64,000 nt of DNA from positions 124,001 to 188,000 of the forward strand of contig CBFHOH010000002.1 in the NCBI GenBank assembly GCA_965657335.1, read 5' to 3'. The position numbers and the translations under genes were made by a program. Positions 16,606-26,244 of the stretch are shown here, one piece after another; position 1 is the first letter of the stretch, and each line of letters starts with the position of its first letter. Source of the stretch: UBA4582 sp965657335 (lineage in GTDB: Bacteria; Pseudomonadota; Gammaproteobacteria; Pseudomonadales; Azotimanducaceae). The notes below the pieces were generated by a model. The model worked only from the letters and a program-made list of their open reading frames with translations, searched no databases and was not told the DNA's origin.

Positions 16606-18066
16606 ATGAGCAAACCTTCAATTCAGAAACTCGACTTCTTGACAAAGTTCTATTACGGATTTGGCGCAGTTGCAAACGGCGCAAAAAGTAATGGCTTTAA
16701 TTACCTGCTTTTGTTTTTCTATAGCCAAATTGTCGGCCTGCGTGCAGACCTCGTCTCGGTCGGAATTTTAATCGCGTTAATCTTCGATGCAATTTCTGAT
16801 CCGATGGTTGGATACATTTCCGATAACACCCATTCAAAGTGGGGACGACGCCACCCCTTTATGTATATGGCAGGATTGCCAGTAGCGGTCGCTTATTACT
16901 TCCTTTGGTCCCCTCCAGATTGGGATCAAACAGGACTGTTTCTCTATTTTGTTTGCACGGCCGTGGTCATAAGGACGCTCATTACCTTTTATGAAATTCC
17001 ATCTACTGCATTGGTAGCAGAACTCACCGACGACTATGACGAGCGCACGGAAATGATGAGCTACCGGTACTTCTTCGGCTGGTGGGGCGGCCTGACGATG
17101 GCGGTGCTGAACTACCTCGTTTTTCTCCCTGAATCAAAAGGCGGCACGGAATACATCGAGGGCTGGGGAAACTATGGTCTCACTGCATCAATCATTATCT
17201 TTATTTCAATTTACGTCAGCGCTATCGGCACTCATCGACATATACCGAACCTAAAGCAACCGCCACCCATGGCGCCCTTCAATTTAAAGAGAACAACCTC
17301 GGAAATTAAAGAGACACTCAGCAATCGCTCGTTCTTTGCGCTATTTATATTTGCCTTATTGTATGCCGTGGCCGCCGGCGTCTCGACCTCTCTTAGCATT
17401 TATTTTTCTAGACACTTTTGGGAGTTTACGACTTTTCAAATAGGTATCATGAACTTACCCTATTACCTTTCTGCATTAATTGCACTGTTCATTGCGCCAC
17501 GCATTTCGAAGTGGCTTGGAAAGAAAAAAGGGGCAATGACGATTACCGGCTTGGCGTTCGCGCTCGCACCGATGCCATATATTTTGCGCATGTTGGGATG
17601 GTTTCCGGAAAACAATGCAGCCCCCTACATACTGATGATCGGAGACTACTCTCTCGCCATTAACGTGTTGTTTAACACGCTAATCGTCTTCAATACCATT
17701 GAAGTAACCCTTGTGATCACCTCCGCTTCATTAGTCGCAGCGATGATTGCTGATGTTGTCGAGGATAGCGAAATAAAAACCGGCAGAAGGTCTGAGGGAA
17801 TATTTTTTGCAGCTAACAGCTTTTCACAAAAAGCGGTTAACGGTCTTGGCGTTGTCGTCGCGGGACAAATACTTGCCTACGTGCAATTTCCTACCCAGGC
17901 AAAACCGGGCGAAATTCCAGAGGAGACGCTGTTCGATTTAGCACTGCTGTACGTGCCTGTCTTGTTGTTTTTCTACCTTCTGGCACTGATGGTGCTGAAT
18001 GTCTACCAGATTAATCGAGACGACCATGAACAAAATCTGCGTGAACTTACCGGGCAAAATAGTTAG
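16606..18066 (+). CDS. GPH-family (MelB-like) cation symporter
   Basis: A 486-residue polytopic membrane protein with about 12 hydrophobic segments. The GPH/MelB loop FDAISDPMVGYISDNTHSKWGRRHPF (residues roughly 65-90) is characteristic. The fold couples sodium or proton entry to uptake of glycosides, uronides or related solutes. AGGAAATA precedes the ATG. It is monocistronic and divergent from an esterase gene. Relatives in lipid-degrading bacteria may carry non-sugar substrates, so the substrate is left open. Confidence 0.85.
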   Translation: MSKPSIQKLDFLTKFYYGFGAVANGAKSNGFNYLLLFFYSQIVGLRADLVSVGILIALIFDAISDPMVGYISDNTHSKWGRRHPFMYMAGLPVAVAYYFLWSPPDWDQTGLFLYFVCTAVVIRTLITFYEIPSTALVAELTDDYDERTEMMSYRYFFGWWGGLTMAVLNYLVFLPESKGGTEYIEGWGNYGLTASIIIFISIYVSAIGTHRHIPNLKQPPPMAPFNLKRTTSEIKETLSNRSFFALFIFALLYAVAAGVSTSLSIYFSRHFWEFTTFQIGIMNLPYYLSALIALFIAPRISKWLGKKKGAMTITGLAFALAPMPYILRMLGWFPENNAAPYILMIGDYSLAINVLFNTLIVFNTIEVTLVITSASLVAAMIADVVEDSEIKTGRRSEGIFFAANSFSQKAVNGLGVVVAGQILAYVQFPTQAKPGEIPEETLFDLALLYVPVLLFFYLLALMVLNVYQINRDDHEQNLRELTGQNS

Positions 18067-18132
18067 CGGAATTACCCAGTACACGATGCGTTGTGTTTAA
18101 CCTCGATGCGATATCCAACCAAGACAGCGGCA

Positions 18133-18570
18133 CTAGCCGCCAAAATTTGTTGACGACTTGCGCTTGCCGAGCTTCCCGGCCCCATAACTTACTAGCGCAG
18201 ATATGGTCGAAGCGAGTGCCTCCACGCTCATCAAAGCAGCCACCCTAATTCTGTCCCATATTTTTACACTTGCCATTTGGTCGAATCGATCATTGACCTT
18301 ACCGAGAATCGGATGATTGTCACTCATGGATTTTATACTTGGGAATACTTTACCGAGGTAAAAAAGTGCAACCGCAAGGAACAGTAAACCGGGGATAATC
18401 GGAATAATAATACCCGCGAGACCAATGACCAACATCAGTAACGCGATCGCCAAGTAAGCAAGTTTTTTCCCCGAACTATCTCGAGGCTTGCCTGTATACC
18501 CAACATCAAGCCCATCAGATTCGTATTCCCGATTTCGCCAATGTTTGTGACTTCCAAATGTCTTTCTCAT
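18133..18570 (-). CDS. Small inner-membrane protein, DUF454/PGPGW-like
   Basis: A 145-residue protein with a charged N-terminus and two close hydrophobic segments (LAYLAIALLMLVIGLAGIIIPI, then IPGLLFLAVALFYLGKVFP). The IIPGLLFL turn and the following SDNHPILGKVNDRF resemble the YbaN/DUF454 and PGPGW families. Function is unknown. A last hydrophobic-leaning stretch (VAALMSVEALASTISALVSYG) may be a third segment. It is convergent with the symporter gene. Confidence 0.65.
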   Translation of the reverse strand: MRKTFGSHKHWRNREYESDGLDVGYTGKPRDSSGKKLAYLAIALLMLVIGLAGIIIPIIPGLLFLAVALFYLGKVFPSIKSMSDNHPILGKVNDRFDQMASVKIWDRIRVAALMSVEALASTISALVSYGAGKLGKRKSSTNFGG

Positions 18571-18922
18571 ACTCGTTTCCTACAGTGATACCTATTTGGC
18601 CGATGGCTAAGCCACCCCCCAATCTTTTGCATGATCTATGCCAAACGTATCAGAGCCGGCTAAAAAACCACTATCATGCTGATTTAATTGATTTTTTTCC
18701 TTGACGCAATATGACCGACGTTGGCAGATCAATGGGCAAATTCACCAAACTATGGCGAAAAGGTCGTTCGAGGCAAAAAAGCAGGTCTCACTTCAAAGAT
18801 CAGCTTCAGCAGCTTTTTATTGTATATAAACATGCTCCGCGTCACGTTAATCCTGCGGAAAATTGATAAGCTTAAGCGTGACAGTCTCGCCAAGCCCTGG
18901 TTCGACACCCGGACACAATAAA
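18571..18922. other. Intergenic region without a supported gene
   Basis: A 352-bp stretch between the divergent DUF454-like and DUF1631 genes. It contains the short open frame 18721-18921 (TTG start, no family resemblance) and a chance GGTTCGA near 18898 that recalls a tRNA T-loop. I found no plausible RNA fold for the latter. No operator was recognised. Confidence 0.4.
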
Positions 18923-20812
18923 ATGCCAAGCAATGGTTCTTACAAGCAACCGACTCGCACTGCGAACGTCGCCTCGAAAATCGTCGCGGCAGAGGCGAGT
19001 ATTCCTGTCCAGCGGCTTACCGAGCAGCAACTTGCTACGGCACTCAGAGGTCATTACACACCTTCGGAAAAGCCTGATGAAACAATTCAGCCAGAAGCAT
19101 TGCTGGCATTGCTACAACAATTATCTGCACGCTCGACAGACCAAAACGTAGATACGATTGCAATACGAATTCAGAGGCTCCATCCAGACACTCGCTTAAC
19201 GCCAAAAGATACTGTGCTGATCAACTATGTGGATGATTGCATTACTGAAATTCTTCGACAAACTGATTTAGATTTTAGAATCGAGGTGTTTATCCGAGAG
19301 TTGGCGCCGCTAGTCGTAATCGAAGCGATGAACAATGGCGTCAAGTCGCTCATGAACGACGTGCCCATACTTTCCTTGATGGATTTACTGATCGAGCGAG
19401 GCATCGGCTGGAGTGAGGATCTCGGCATCCTCGGGTTACAGTTTATAGAGAAAATTGAAGCCAGCGTGCGCGCTCTAGTCACAGGTCGCACGACACTGGA
19501 TCAATGTTTTAAAGAGCTGACAGCGCTATGCGAGAAAGAAAATCCAATTTTTGAAAAAATGGAGCACAAACTTTGTGAATCTGCGCTGACAAACCTTGCG
19601 GGCCAAAATGCGCGCTACTCTTCCACCCTGCTATTAAACGAAAAAATGGCTTCCCGAAAACTGCCCTTATTCATTATCTTTATGCTTCAGGGCTCCTGGT
19701 ATGAGTTTCTCCAACAGGTCTATAACTACCAAGGGCCTCAGTCGAAGTTCTGGGCTACCGCGAGCAAATTAACAGACCTATTGTCCTGGTCTCTTCAGGG
19801 AACGACCAGTGACACGGCTCGACAGAGAGAGATCATTTTAAAAATGCCCGGACAGATTCAGGACTTCTGCGACAAAATGTCTTTTGATACCAAATCACTC
19901 GAAGCTTGTTTAGCGGATATCGAGGCAGAGTACGCAGCAATTCTCGCCGGTACTCCATCTGAACCCTGCGACTTTGAACTGATACCGCTCGATGTTAATC
20001 ATGCGGAGAACCAGAGCGACCTTAGCAATGAACTCAGACAACACATCAGCGAAATACGCGTAGGCCAGTGGTATTTATTCGACGATAAAAGTGAACCCGA
20101 AGAGAAGGTTGCCAGGATCAAGGTCATACTCAACCGTAGCGATGCACGGCGTATTCTTTACACCAACCACAATCGGCGCAAAGTGATGCAGATGACTTAC
20201 ACTGAAATGGCGAGCTTTTCAGAAGCTGGCATCATGCAACCGCTCACCCTTAACTCAAAATGCTGCAAAGTCATTGAGCAGTTTTTAAACACACTGATTC
20301 ATAGTGTTCATGGCCAAAAAAAGAAGGAAGTACAGACTGTCACAAGCGATGAGAAGAAAAATCTCGTTAGAACGTATCTGTCAAAACGAAAAGAAGCAAT
20401 CGTAAAACGGTTTAAACAACAGCAGGCGATTGCGCAGAAAAAACGTAAACGAGCGCAACTATTAAGACAAAAAGCCGAGCAAAAATTTGAAGCAACGACT
20501 CGGGCGGTCGATTCACTCAACATTGAAGCATGGGTCAACTTACCGATTATGGAGGGCACTCTGACGCCATGTAAGCTTGTTGCCATTATTCCGAGCACAG
20601 GCAAATACATCTTCGCCAATCGCGCGGGGCTTAAGGTAGGGGAATTTCATCATAACCAAATCGTTCATATGATCATCGCCGAAAACAGCGAAATTCTGGA
20701 TACCGGTGCCGAATTTGAACATGTGCTAGCTTCGGTTATCACCGGTCTCAGAGAAGACAAGACAAAAAGTTATGATGAGTTAAGTGGAGACACCGAAGAG
20801 ATGCCTCGGTAA
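18923..20812 (+). CDS. DUF1631 family protein
   Basis: A 629-residue soluble protein matching the DUF1631 pattern. An N-terminal helical region is followed by the conserved helical core (FIRELAPLVVIEAMNN, FWATASKLTDLLSWSLQG). A middle strand domain has IRVGQWYLFDD and RRILYTNHNRRK. A Lys/Gln-rich coiled coil spans about 490-545, and a C-terminal PilZ-like strand region holds VNLPIMEGTLTPCKLVAIIPSTGKYIFANRAGLKVG. Family members are of uncertain function; the C-terminal strands could bind a nucleotide second messenger. The ATG at 18923 is chosen over a TTG at 18863. Confidence 0.78.
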   Translation: MPSNGSYKQPTRTANVASKIVAAEASIPVQRLTEQQLATALRGHYTPSEKPDETIQPEALLALLQQLSARSTDQNVDTIAIRIQRLHPDTRLTPKDTVLINYVDDCITEILRQTDLDFRIEVFIRELAPLVVIEAMNNGVKSLMNDVPILSLMDLLIERGIGWSEDLGILGLQFIEKIEASVRALVTGRTTLDQCFKELTALCEKENPIFEKMEHKLCESALTNLAGQNARYSSTLLLNEKMASRKLPLFIIFMLQGSWYEFLQQVYNYQGPQSKFWATASKLTDLLSWSLQGTTSDTARQREIILKMPGQIQDFCDKMSFDTKSLEACLADIEAEYAAILAGTPSEPCDFELIPLDVNHAENQSDLSNELRQHISEIRVGQWYLFDDKSEPEEKVARIKVILNRSDARRILYTNHNRRKVMQMTYTEMASFSEAGIMQPLTLNSKCCKVIEQFLNTLIHSVHGQKKKEVQTVTSDEKKNLVRTYLSKRKEAIVKRFKQQQAIAQKKRKRAQLLRQKAEQKFEATTRAVDSLNIEAWVNLPIMEGTLTPCKLVAIIPSTGKYIFANRAGLKVGEFHHNQIVHMIIAENSEILDTGAEFEHVLASVITGLREDKTKSYDELSGDTEEMPR

Positions 20813-21050
20813 ACGTTTCCTGTCTTGATTTATTGTTTACAACGTAGCAATACTTTCAACATACCAATCGCTTGGGTTTCGAGATAAGCGATATTTTTCA
20901 ATCGATAGTTTGCGGTTGCGCCTCTCGGCAAGTGGAAATAAAAGCCGACCTAATGACCACACTCTTCCTAAGCAACTAAAGCTGACGATCCATAGCCGCA
21001 GTCATCACCGTGTTTGTCCCATGAAGGCAGCCTACTGACCTGACAAGTCA

Positions 21051-21824
21051 TCATTCTCTTAATCGAGTACCAGCATTAAGAAGATGCAAACAATAAGCGA
21101 ATGTAATGATGGTAAATACAGTGATCATTGCCAAAGAAAACCCAACATTCACATCGGACACACCAAGCACTCCGTAGCGAAAACCGTTTACAACATATAC
21201 GAGCGGATTAAGTCTGGAAAGATTAGCCCAAAACTCTGGCAACAGATCTAGCGAGTAAAACACACCACCAAGATAAATAAGGGGTGTCAGGACGAAAGTA
21301 GGCACTATTGAGATATCGTCGAAATTTCGGGCAAAAACCGCATTAATAAACCCAAAAAGAGAAAACAACACCGCCGTCATTAACACAACAAGGATTGTCG
21401 CGCCCGGATGCTGGACGTCCAGATCGGCAAAAAACAACGAGAGACACGTCACAATAATAGCAATGAGCAAGCCTCTACTCACACTACCGATCACAAAACC
21501 AGCCAATATGATCCAATTCGGTACAGGTGAAACCAACAGCTCTTGAACACTGTGGTTATATTTAGCGCCAAAAAAGGACGACACAATGTTGGAGTAGGAA
21601 TTGGTCACAACGGCCATCATAATAAGCCCGGGTACAACGAACTGCATATATGAGAATCCCCCCATCAAACCTATTCGAGAACCGATAAGTGCGCCAAAAA
21701 TCACAAAATATAAAGTCATTGTGATCGCGGGCGGAAGCAGCGTTTGAGGCCAGATTCTCATGTAGCGACGAACTTCTTTTCTGAGAATCGTCTGAAACGC
21801 GATCCACATTTCATAGCTACTCAT
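21051..21824 (-). CDS. yadH: ABC-2 type exporter permease YadH
   Basis: A 257-residue permease with six hydrophobic segments. It contains the family stretches LPPAITMTLYFVIFGALIGSRIG and LVYVVNGFRYGVLG. It is strongly similar to E. coli YadH. Together with YadG it forms an uncharacterised inner-membrane exporter. Its ATG overlaps the yadG stop by four bases (ATGA). Confidence 0.9.
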   Translation of the reverse strand: MSSYEMWIAFQTILRKEVRRYMRIWPQTLLPPAITMTLYFVIFGALIGSRIGLMGGFSYMQFVVPGLIMMAVVTNSYSNIVSSFFGAKYNHSVQELLVSPVPNWIILAGFVIGSVSRGLLIAIIVTCLSLFFADLDVQHPGATILVVLMTAVLFSLFGFINAVFARNFDDISIVPTFVLTPLIYLGGVFYSLDLLPEFWANLSRLNPLVYVVNGFRYGVLGVSDVNVGFSLAMITVFTIITFAYCLHLLNAGTRLRE

Positions 21825-22738
21825 GATAAAAGACTCACAAACATCTCTTCTAGTCTGTTGGTTTTGTTTCGCATACTACTAATTTCTATTCCCTGCTCTG
21901 ATAAAGATTGAAACACCGAATTTAGATTCTGTTCCTTGTCCACCTCAACTTCTAGCGTGTGCTCGTCCAAGATTTGAAAGCCAAACGAGCCCAAGGATAT
22001 TTTTTCTGGCAGGTTTGTTCGTGAATCGAGTACAAATGTCTCTGTATGAAGCTGTCTTAACAAGTCTTTCATGCTGCTGTGGTGCACGATAGTACCCTGG
22101 TCAATAATTGCGATATTTCGGCACAGCATTTCCGCTTCTTCGAGGTAATGGGTCGTCAAAATGATTGTGGTGTCATTCGCGTTAAGATCGCGTAAAAAAT
22201 CCCACATTTCACGCCTCATTTCGATGTCGACTCCCGCAGTGGGTTCGTCCAAGACCAGCAGCTCAGGTTCGTGGACTAACGCTCTGGCAATCATCAATCT
22301 ACGCTTCATGCCGCCAGAGAGCTCTCTTCCTATATCGTTTCGCTTGTCCCACAAACCCAACTTTTTAAGATACTTGTCTGCCCGCTCTTCAGCTATCGCT
22401 CGGGGCAAACCATAGTAGCCGCCTTGGGTGACCACAATATTCCTTACCTTCTCAAAAACGTTAAAATTAAACTCCTGAGGTACGATGCCAATTAATCTTT
22501 TCGCCTCGGAAAAGTTTTCATCGATATCTATGCCGCAGACCTCTACTGCGCCACCGCTCTTATTTATTAATGAGAAAAGAATGCCGATCGTCGTAGACTT
22601 GCCTGCGCCGTTGGGACCTAACAAGGCAAAGAAATCACCCCGCTCGACCTGTAGATCAATACCCTTGAGTGCATGCACATCGTTACCGTAAGTTTTGCTC
22701 AGATTTTTAATTTCAAGTGCTATCTTGGGTGATCTCAT
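21821..22738 (-). CDS. yadG: ABC exporter ATP-binding protein YadG
   Basis: A 305-residue ATPase. It has Walker A GPNGAGKST, Q-loop PQEFNFN, signature LSGGMKRR, Walker B LLVLDEPTAGVD, H-loop TTHYLEEAEML and a regulatory C-terminal domain ending SMRNKTNRLEEMFVSLL. The sequence is close to E. coli YadG over its whole length. The start at 22738 matches that protein; the frame opens 20 codons earlier. It is paired with yadH; the substrate is unknown. Confidence 0.92.
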   Translation of the reverse strand: MRSPKIALEIKNLSKTYGNDVHALKGIDLQVERGDFFALLGPNGAGKSTTIGILFSLINKSGGAVEVCGIDIDENFSEAKRLIGIVPQEFNFNVFEKVRNIVVTQGGYYGLPRAIAEERADKYLKKLGLWDKRNDIGRELSGGMKRRLMIARALVHEPELLVLDEPTAGVDIEMRREMWDFLRDLNANDTTIILTTHYLEEAEMLCRNIAIIDQGTIVHHSSMKDLLRQLHTETFVLDSRTNLPEKISLGSFGFQILDEHTLEVEVDKEQNLNSVFQSLSEQGIEISSMRNKTNRLEEMFVSLLS

Positions 22739-22914
22739 CATCAATACTATCGGGTCTATTGAAAAAAAAGAGCCAGTATATCTACATACGAGCCGCAATA
22801 CTCATCACCTAATCTAATCGTTTATCAATTAGACAAGGGGCGTTATCCATCACCAACCCCACCCAATGTTGCTAGGGGAAGCATCGCGTGCCTTTGCTGT
22901 CATAATGGATAAAC

Positions 22915-22942
22915 GCATGCTCACCTACAGACAGGAGCATGC
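22915..22942. repeat. Inverted repeat upstream of yadGH
   Basis: GCATGCTC and GAGCATGC form a perfect 8-bp inverted repeat with a 12-bp spacer in the 282-bp gap between yadG and the methyltransferase gene. It may be an operator or the terminator stem of the methyltransferase transcript. No T-run follows. Confidence 0.4.
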
Positions 22943-23080
22943 AGGTCGACAGCGATTAATACCTTTACTTACGCCCGAAAGAACGCTGAGAGCTGAGGGG
23001 GTGACTGTGCCTGTGTCATATTGAGCAACCATCACGGGTCAGCGCAGCGACATGAATCACTGGTGATCACTCGAGGCTGA

Positions 23081-23758
23081 CTAGTTTTCCTGACAAACGA
23101 AGACGCAGAAATGCTCCGACCGTATCTGCGCCTGATGCAATACTTTGAGCCCACCCTTGTCTAACAACCAGATCCAATCTTCGACAGAATATTTGTTGTG
23201 TGCAACAGAAAGTCTCATCATGGCTTTTTCCATCGCCTGTTTTTTTTCTGCTGGTACGTTGGCCATCATCATTTCAAGATATTTGGATAACGGCTGCCGA
23301 ATCCAGTCCTGCAACAAAAAGATCCCGCCTGGCGCGAGCAAACGACGAATTTCAGCACACATTGCCAACGGTTCATCAAGCACATGTAACACCGCCGTCA
23401 TCGTTAGCAAATGAACGCTATTGTCCTCAAGAGGCACTGGCGTAGTGGTGATATCTAAAACATCAAACTCAGGTTGGCTACCGGCAAACTCTACCTCCGT
23501 CTTGGCATAATCTATCATGGCAGGGGTTAGATCGTATCCATAGAGTTCAGCACCGCTGACCTGATCGCCAAGATCACGAACAAACAAACCCGGCCCACAG
23601 CCCAGATCCACAATGCGAGGATGCTCGGGCAAATTTGTAAGCACCTGATCTCCAACGTAACGCCAGAACGTCTCATCAAATCGTTCATCGTGACTTCGTA
23701 CCATTCTCAGCACAAGATCTTGATCACTGACCCCCGCGATTTCCTGATGACTTGCCAT
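23081..23758 (-). CDS. Class I SAM-dependent methyltransferase
   Basis: A 225-residue methyltransferase. It has the SAM-binding motif VDLGCGPGLFVRDLG (about residues 50-64), the acidic post-I residue in YGYDLTPAMIDYA, and LLTMTAVLHVLDEPLAMCAEIRRLLAPGG as motifs II-III. The substrate is unknown. It lies 17 bp after a class III CoA-transferase gene on the same strand, so the two are probably co-transcribed. Confidence 0.85.
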   Translation of the reverse strand: MASHQEIAGVSDQDLVLRMVRSHDERFDETFWRYVGDQVLTNLPEHPRIVDLGCGPGLFVRDLGDQVSGAELYGYDLTPAMIDYAKTEVEFAGSQPEFDVLDITTTPVPLEDNSVHLLTMTAVLHVLDEPLAMCAEIRRLLAPGGIFLLQDWIRQPLSKYLEMMMANVPAEKKQAMEKAMMRLSVAHNKYSVEDWIWLLDKGGLKVLHQAQIRSEHFCVFVCQEN

Positions 23759-23775
23759 ACAACTCTCCTTATTCT

Positions 23776-24984
23776 CTAACCCAGAATACCTTTGCTTCTG
23801 AGTTCATTTAATTCATCTTCAGACATTTTAAGTTTTTCCACCAACACTTCATTAGTGTGTTGGCCCAGCCCAGGTGGTTCTAAATCATAATTTAGATGTG
23901 ACTTTGAAAAGCGCATCGGATTAGCGACAAGTGGCATGTCGGCTATCGAAAGTTCCATCTCCCTCGCTTTCGTTTGGGGATCATCGAACACCTTATCAAT
24001 CGTATTGATTGGGCCGCACGGCACGCCTGCATCTTCAAGTATTGCAAGCCAATAAGACATTGTGTGAGCTTGCACTGCCTTTTGAATTTCCACCGCCAAG
24101 GTTGCTCGATTTTCGATGCGATCAGCGTTTGTCAGATATTCAGGGTTAGTCGCAATATCAACACGACCAATCACGCCACATAGTGCGCTAAATTGTTTGT
24201 CATTTCCCACGGCAACAATGATGTGACCGTCGCTTGCAGCAAATGTTTGGTAAGGGACAACGTTAGGATGCGCATTGCCCATTCGACCCGGCGCATTGCC
24301 GGACACAAGGTAGTTCGAGGCCTGGTTCGCAAGACTTGCCGTCAATACATCCATGAGCGCCATATCTATGTACTGACCTTCCCCGCTCTCGTTGCGCTCG
24401 GCTATGGCAGCGAGAATGGCTATGGTGCTGTAAAGTCCTGTCATTATATCAGCAACTGCGACGCCAACTTTTTGTGGGCCGTCAGTTGATTTCTCGTCGG
24501 GTTCACCGGTAATACTCATCAAACCTGCAATACCCTGAATCATGAAATCGTAACCAGGTCGCTGCCTGTATGGTCCCGTCTGGCCAAACCCGGTAATCGA
24601 ACAGTAGATGAGACGACTATTCGTTCTGCTCAGAGATTGGTAATCTAATCCTCTTTTCTCCATGTCTCCTACTTTAAAGTTTTCAATCACGATATCCGAT
24701 TCGTCCGCCAACTGTTTGACGATCGCCAAACCTTCAGAACTTGAAAGATCCACACAGACAGATTTTTTCCCGCGGTTCGCCGACATAAAATACGCCGACA
24801 GTGGTTCTCTATCCTGAGCCTCGAACCAGGGAGGCCCCCATGCGCGGGTGTCGTCTCCGACGCCCGGTCTCTCAATCTTGATAACCTCTGCACCCAAATC
24901 CGCTAACGTCTGGCTTGCCCAGGGACCCGCAAGCACCCTGCTCAAATCAAGTACTTTGATATCTTTCAGCGGAAACTCAGTCAC
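23776..24984 (-). CDS. Class III (CaiB/BaiF) CoA-transferase
   Basis: A 402-residue class III CoA-transferase. The N-terminal LDLSRVLAGPWASQTLADLGAEVIKIERPG is the family hallmark. The catalytic aspartate is in VAVADIMTGLYSTIA at about residue 169, where it forms the acyl-anhydride/thioester intermediate. The enzyme moves CoA between carboxylic acids, activating a substrate for beta-oxidation-type degradation; the identity is open. It starts with GTG and is followed by a methyltransferase gene. Confidence 0.9.
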   Translation of the reverse strand: MTEFPLKDIKVLDLSRVLAGPWASQTLADLGAEVIKIERPGVGDDTRAWGPPWFEAQDREPLSAYFMSANRGKKSVCVDLSSSEGLAIVKQLADESDIVIENFKVGDMEKRGLDYQSLSRTNSRLIYCSITGFGQTGPYRQRPGYDFMIQGIAGLMSITGEPDEKSTDGPQKVGVAVADIMTGLYSTIAILAAIAERNESGEGQYIDMALMDVLTASLANQASNYLVSGNAPGRMGNAHPNVVPYQTFAASDGHIIVAVGNDKQFSALCGVIGRVDIATNPEYLTNADRIENRATLAVEIQKAVQAHTMSYWLAILEDAGVPCGPINTIDKVFDDPQTKAREMELSIADMPLVANPMRFSKSHLNYDLEPPGLGQHTNEVLVEKLKMSEDELNELRSKGILG

Positions 24985-25002
24985 AGCGAATAATTCCAGA
25001 AA

Positions 25003-25023
25003 GACGACTTGGAGAAAGTCGTC
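25003..25023 (-). promoter_or_regulatory. Leader hairpin upstream of CoA-transferase gene
   Basis: A perfect 8-bp stem GACGACTT/AAGTCGTC with a 5-nt loop ends 18 bases before the CoA-transferase GTG. On the minus strand its loop reads TCTCC, which could affect translation or be a repressor half-site pair. No known regulator is assigned. Confidence 0.4.
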
Positions 25024-25164
25024 ATCGTTAATGTCAGCAGCTATCCTAGTGTAGTCTACTGTGCCAGATCAACTACAGAATGACTTCCCATTTAATTCAA
25101 CTGGTCTCCTCCGAGAATATCCAATCAATGACAAAATTCTGTAGACTGACATCAGCCAGAACGC

Positions 25165-25180
25165 GTAGTTTGTAAACTAC
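25165..25180. promoter_or_regulatory. Dyad operator candidate between divergent genes
   Basis: GTAGTTT-GT-AAACTAC is a perfect 7-bp dyad 42 bp upstream of the amidohydrolase start, in the region that also drives the divergent CoA-transferase gene. The form suits a dimeric repressor; the binding protein is unknown. Confidence 0.45.
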
Positions 25181-25222
25181 TTATTAACCTAAAATTGAAT
25201 AAAACAAGCACAAGGTTACCGC

Positions 25223-26242
25223 ATGAGCAATCACACACCTGGATCCAATGAATGGCTGAAGAGCGTTACCGAAACCATTATTGACCCGAATCGCCCTATC
25301 ATTGACCCCCACCATCACCTTTGGCGCCGCCCCAATGGCAACGATTATTTACTCGAAAACCTATGGCAGGATACAGGCAGTGGACACAATATAGAAAAAA
25401 CCGTTTTCGTCGAATGCCATGCAGAATATCGCACTAAAGGCCCAGAGGCACTGCGGGTGCTAGGCGAAACAGAATTCGTCTCTGAGCAGGCAAAACTCAG
25501 CGAAACGGTTTCAGGTTCAGCGTCAAATGCAACCATCAGCGGTATCGTTGGACACGCAGATCTTACACTTGGTGATCAGGTTCAGGATATTCTTCATCAA
25601 CATATTGAGTTGGCAGAGGGAAGGTTTAAAGGCATTCGTCATGCCGGTGCACATGCTGAATACCCTGGGGTACTGACAATTGCAGGCAGAGCACCGAAAT
25701 CTCTCTACCTCGATCATGAGTTTCAACAAGGGGTTCGAAAACTCGGTGAAATGGGGTTAACTTTCGATACGTGGCATTATCATTATCAGAATCAGGAATT
25801 TAATACACTGGCACAAAACGTAGGGGGCACACAGTTAATACTAGATCACTTTGGCACGCCTCTGGGGGTTGGACCCTACGCAAGCCAAAGAGAGGAAATT
25901 TTTAAGCAGTGGAAAAAAGATATCGCCGAGATCGCACGCCACCCAAATGTCGTCGCAAAAATTGGTGGACTTGCAATGCCGGATAATGGTTTTGGTTGGC
26001 ATGAGCGGGCAACACCGCCAAGCTCGGACGAGTTCGTTGAGGCACAACGTGATTACTACCTTCACACCATCGATTGTTTTGGGCCGGATAGATGTATGTT
26101 TGAAAGTAACTTTCCTGTGGATCGCTTTTCTATTTCCTATCCCGTCCTTTACAACGGTTTGAAAAAAATCGTCGCTGACTTTAGTGAAGCAGATAAGCAT
26201 GCCATGTTTTATGGCACAGCGAAGCGGATATACAAACTCTGA
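25223..26242 (+). CDS. Amidohydrolase-superfamily TIM-barrel hydrolase (Amidohydro_2 type)
   Basis: A 339-residue metal-dependent hydrolase. It opens with IIDPHHHLWRR, the first metal-binding loop. Further metal-site strands are VFVECHAEYR, FKGIRHAGAH, LILDHFGTPLG, VVAKIGGLAMP and MFESNFPVDR, as in lactonases such as 2-pyrone-4,6-dicarboxylate or L-fucono-lactone hydrolases. It probably opens a lactone or decarboxylates a ring compound in the cytoplasm. It is convergent with an esterase, 2 bp between stops. Confidence 0.86.
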   Translation: MSNHTPGSNEWLKSVTETIIDPNRPIIDPHHHLWRRPNGNDYLLENLWQDTGSGHNIEKTVFVECHAEYRTKGPEALRVLGETEFVSEQAKLSETVSGSASNATISGIVGHADLTLGDQVQDILHQHIELAEGRFKGIRHAGAHAEYPGVLTIAGRAPKSLYLDHEFQQGVRKLGEMGLTFDTWHYHYQNQEFNTLAQNVGGTQLILDHFGTPLGVGPYASQREEIFKQWKKDIAEIARHPNVVAKIGGLAMPDNGFGWHERATPPSSDEFVEAQRDYYLHTIDCFGPDRCMFESNFPVDRFSISYPVLYNGLKKIVADFSEADKHAMFYGTAKRIYKL

Positions 26243-26244
26243 AT

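Noticed and set aside
18721..18921. Small open frame of 66 residues before the DUF1631 gene
   Set aside because: TTG start, no ribosome site and no resemblance to any protein family.
18820..18922. Possible tRNA: GGTTCGA resembling a T-loop, with partly pairing ATTGTAT and ACACAAT ends
   Set aside because: The span is about 101 nt, the T-stem has a mismatch, no anticodon arm or D-arm can be drawn and there is no CCA end. It is best explained as chance.
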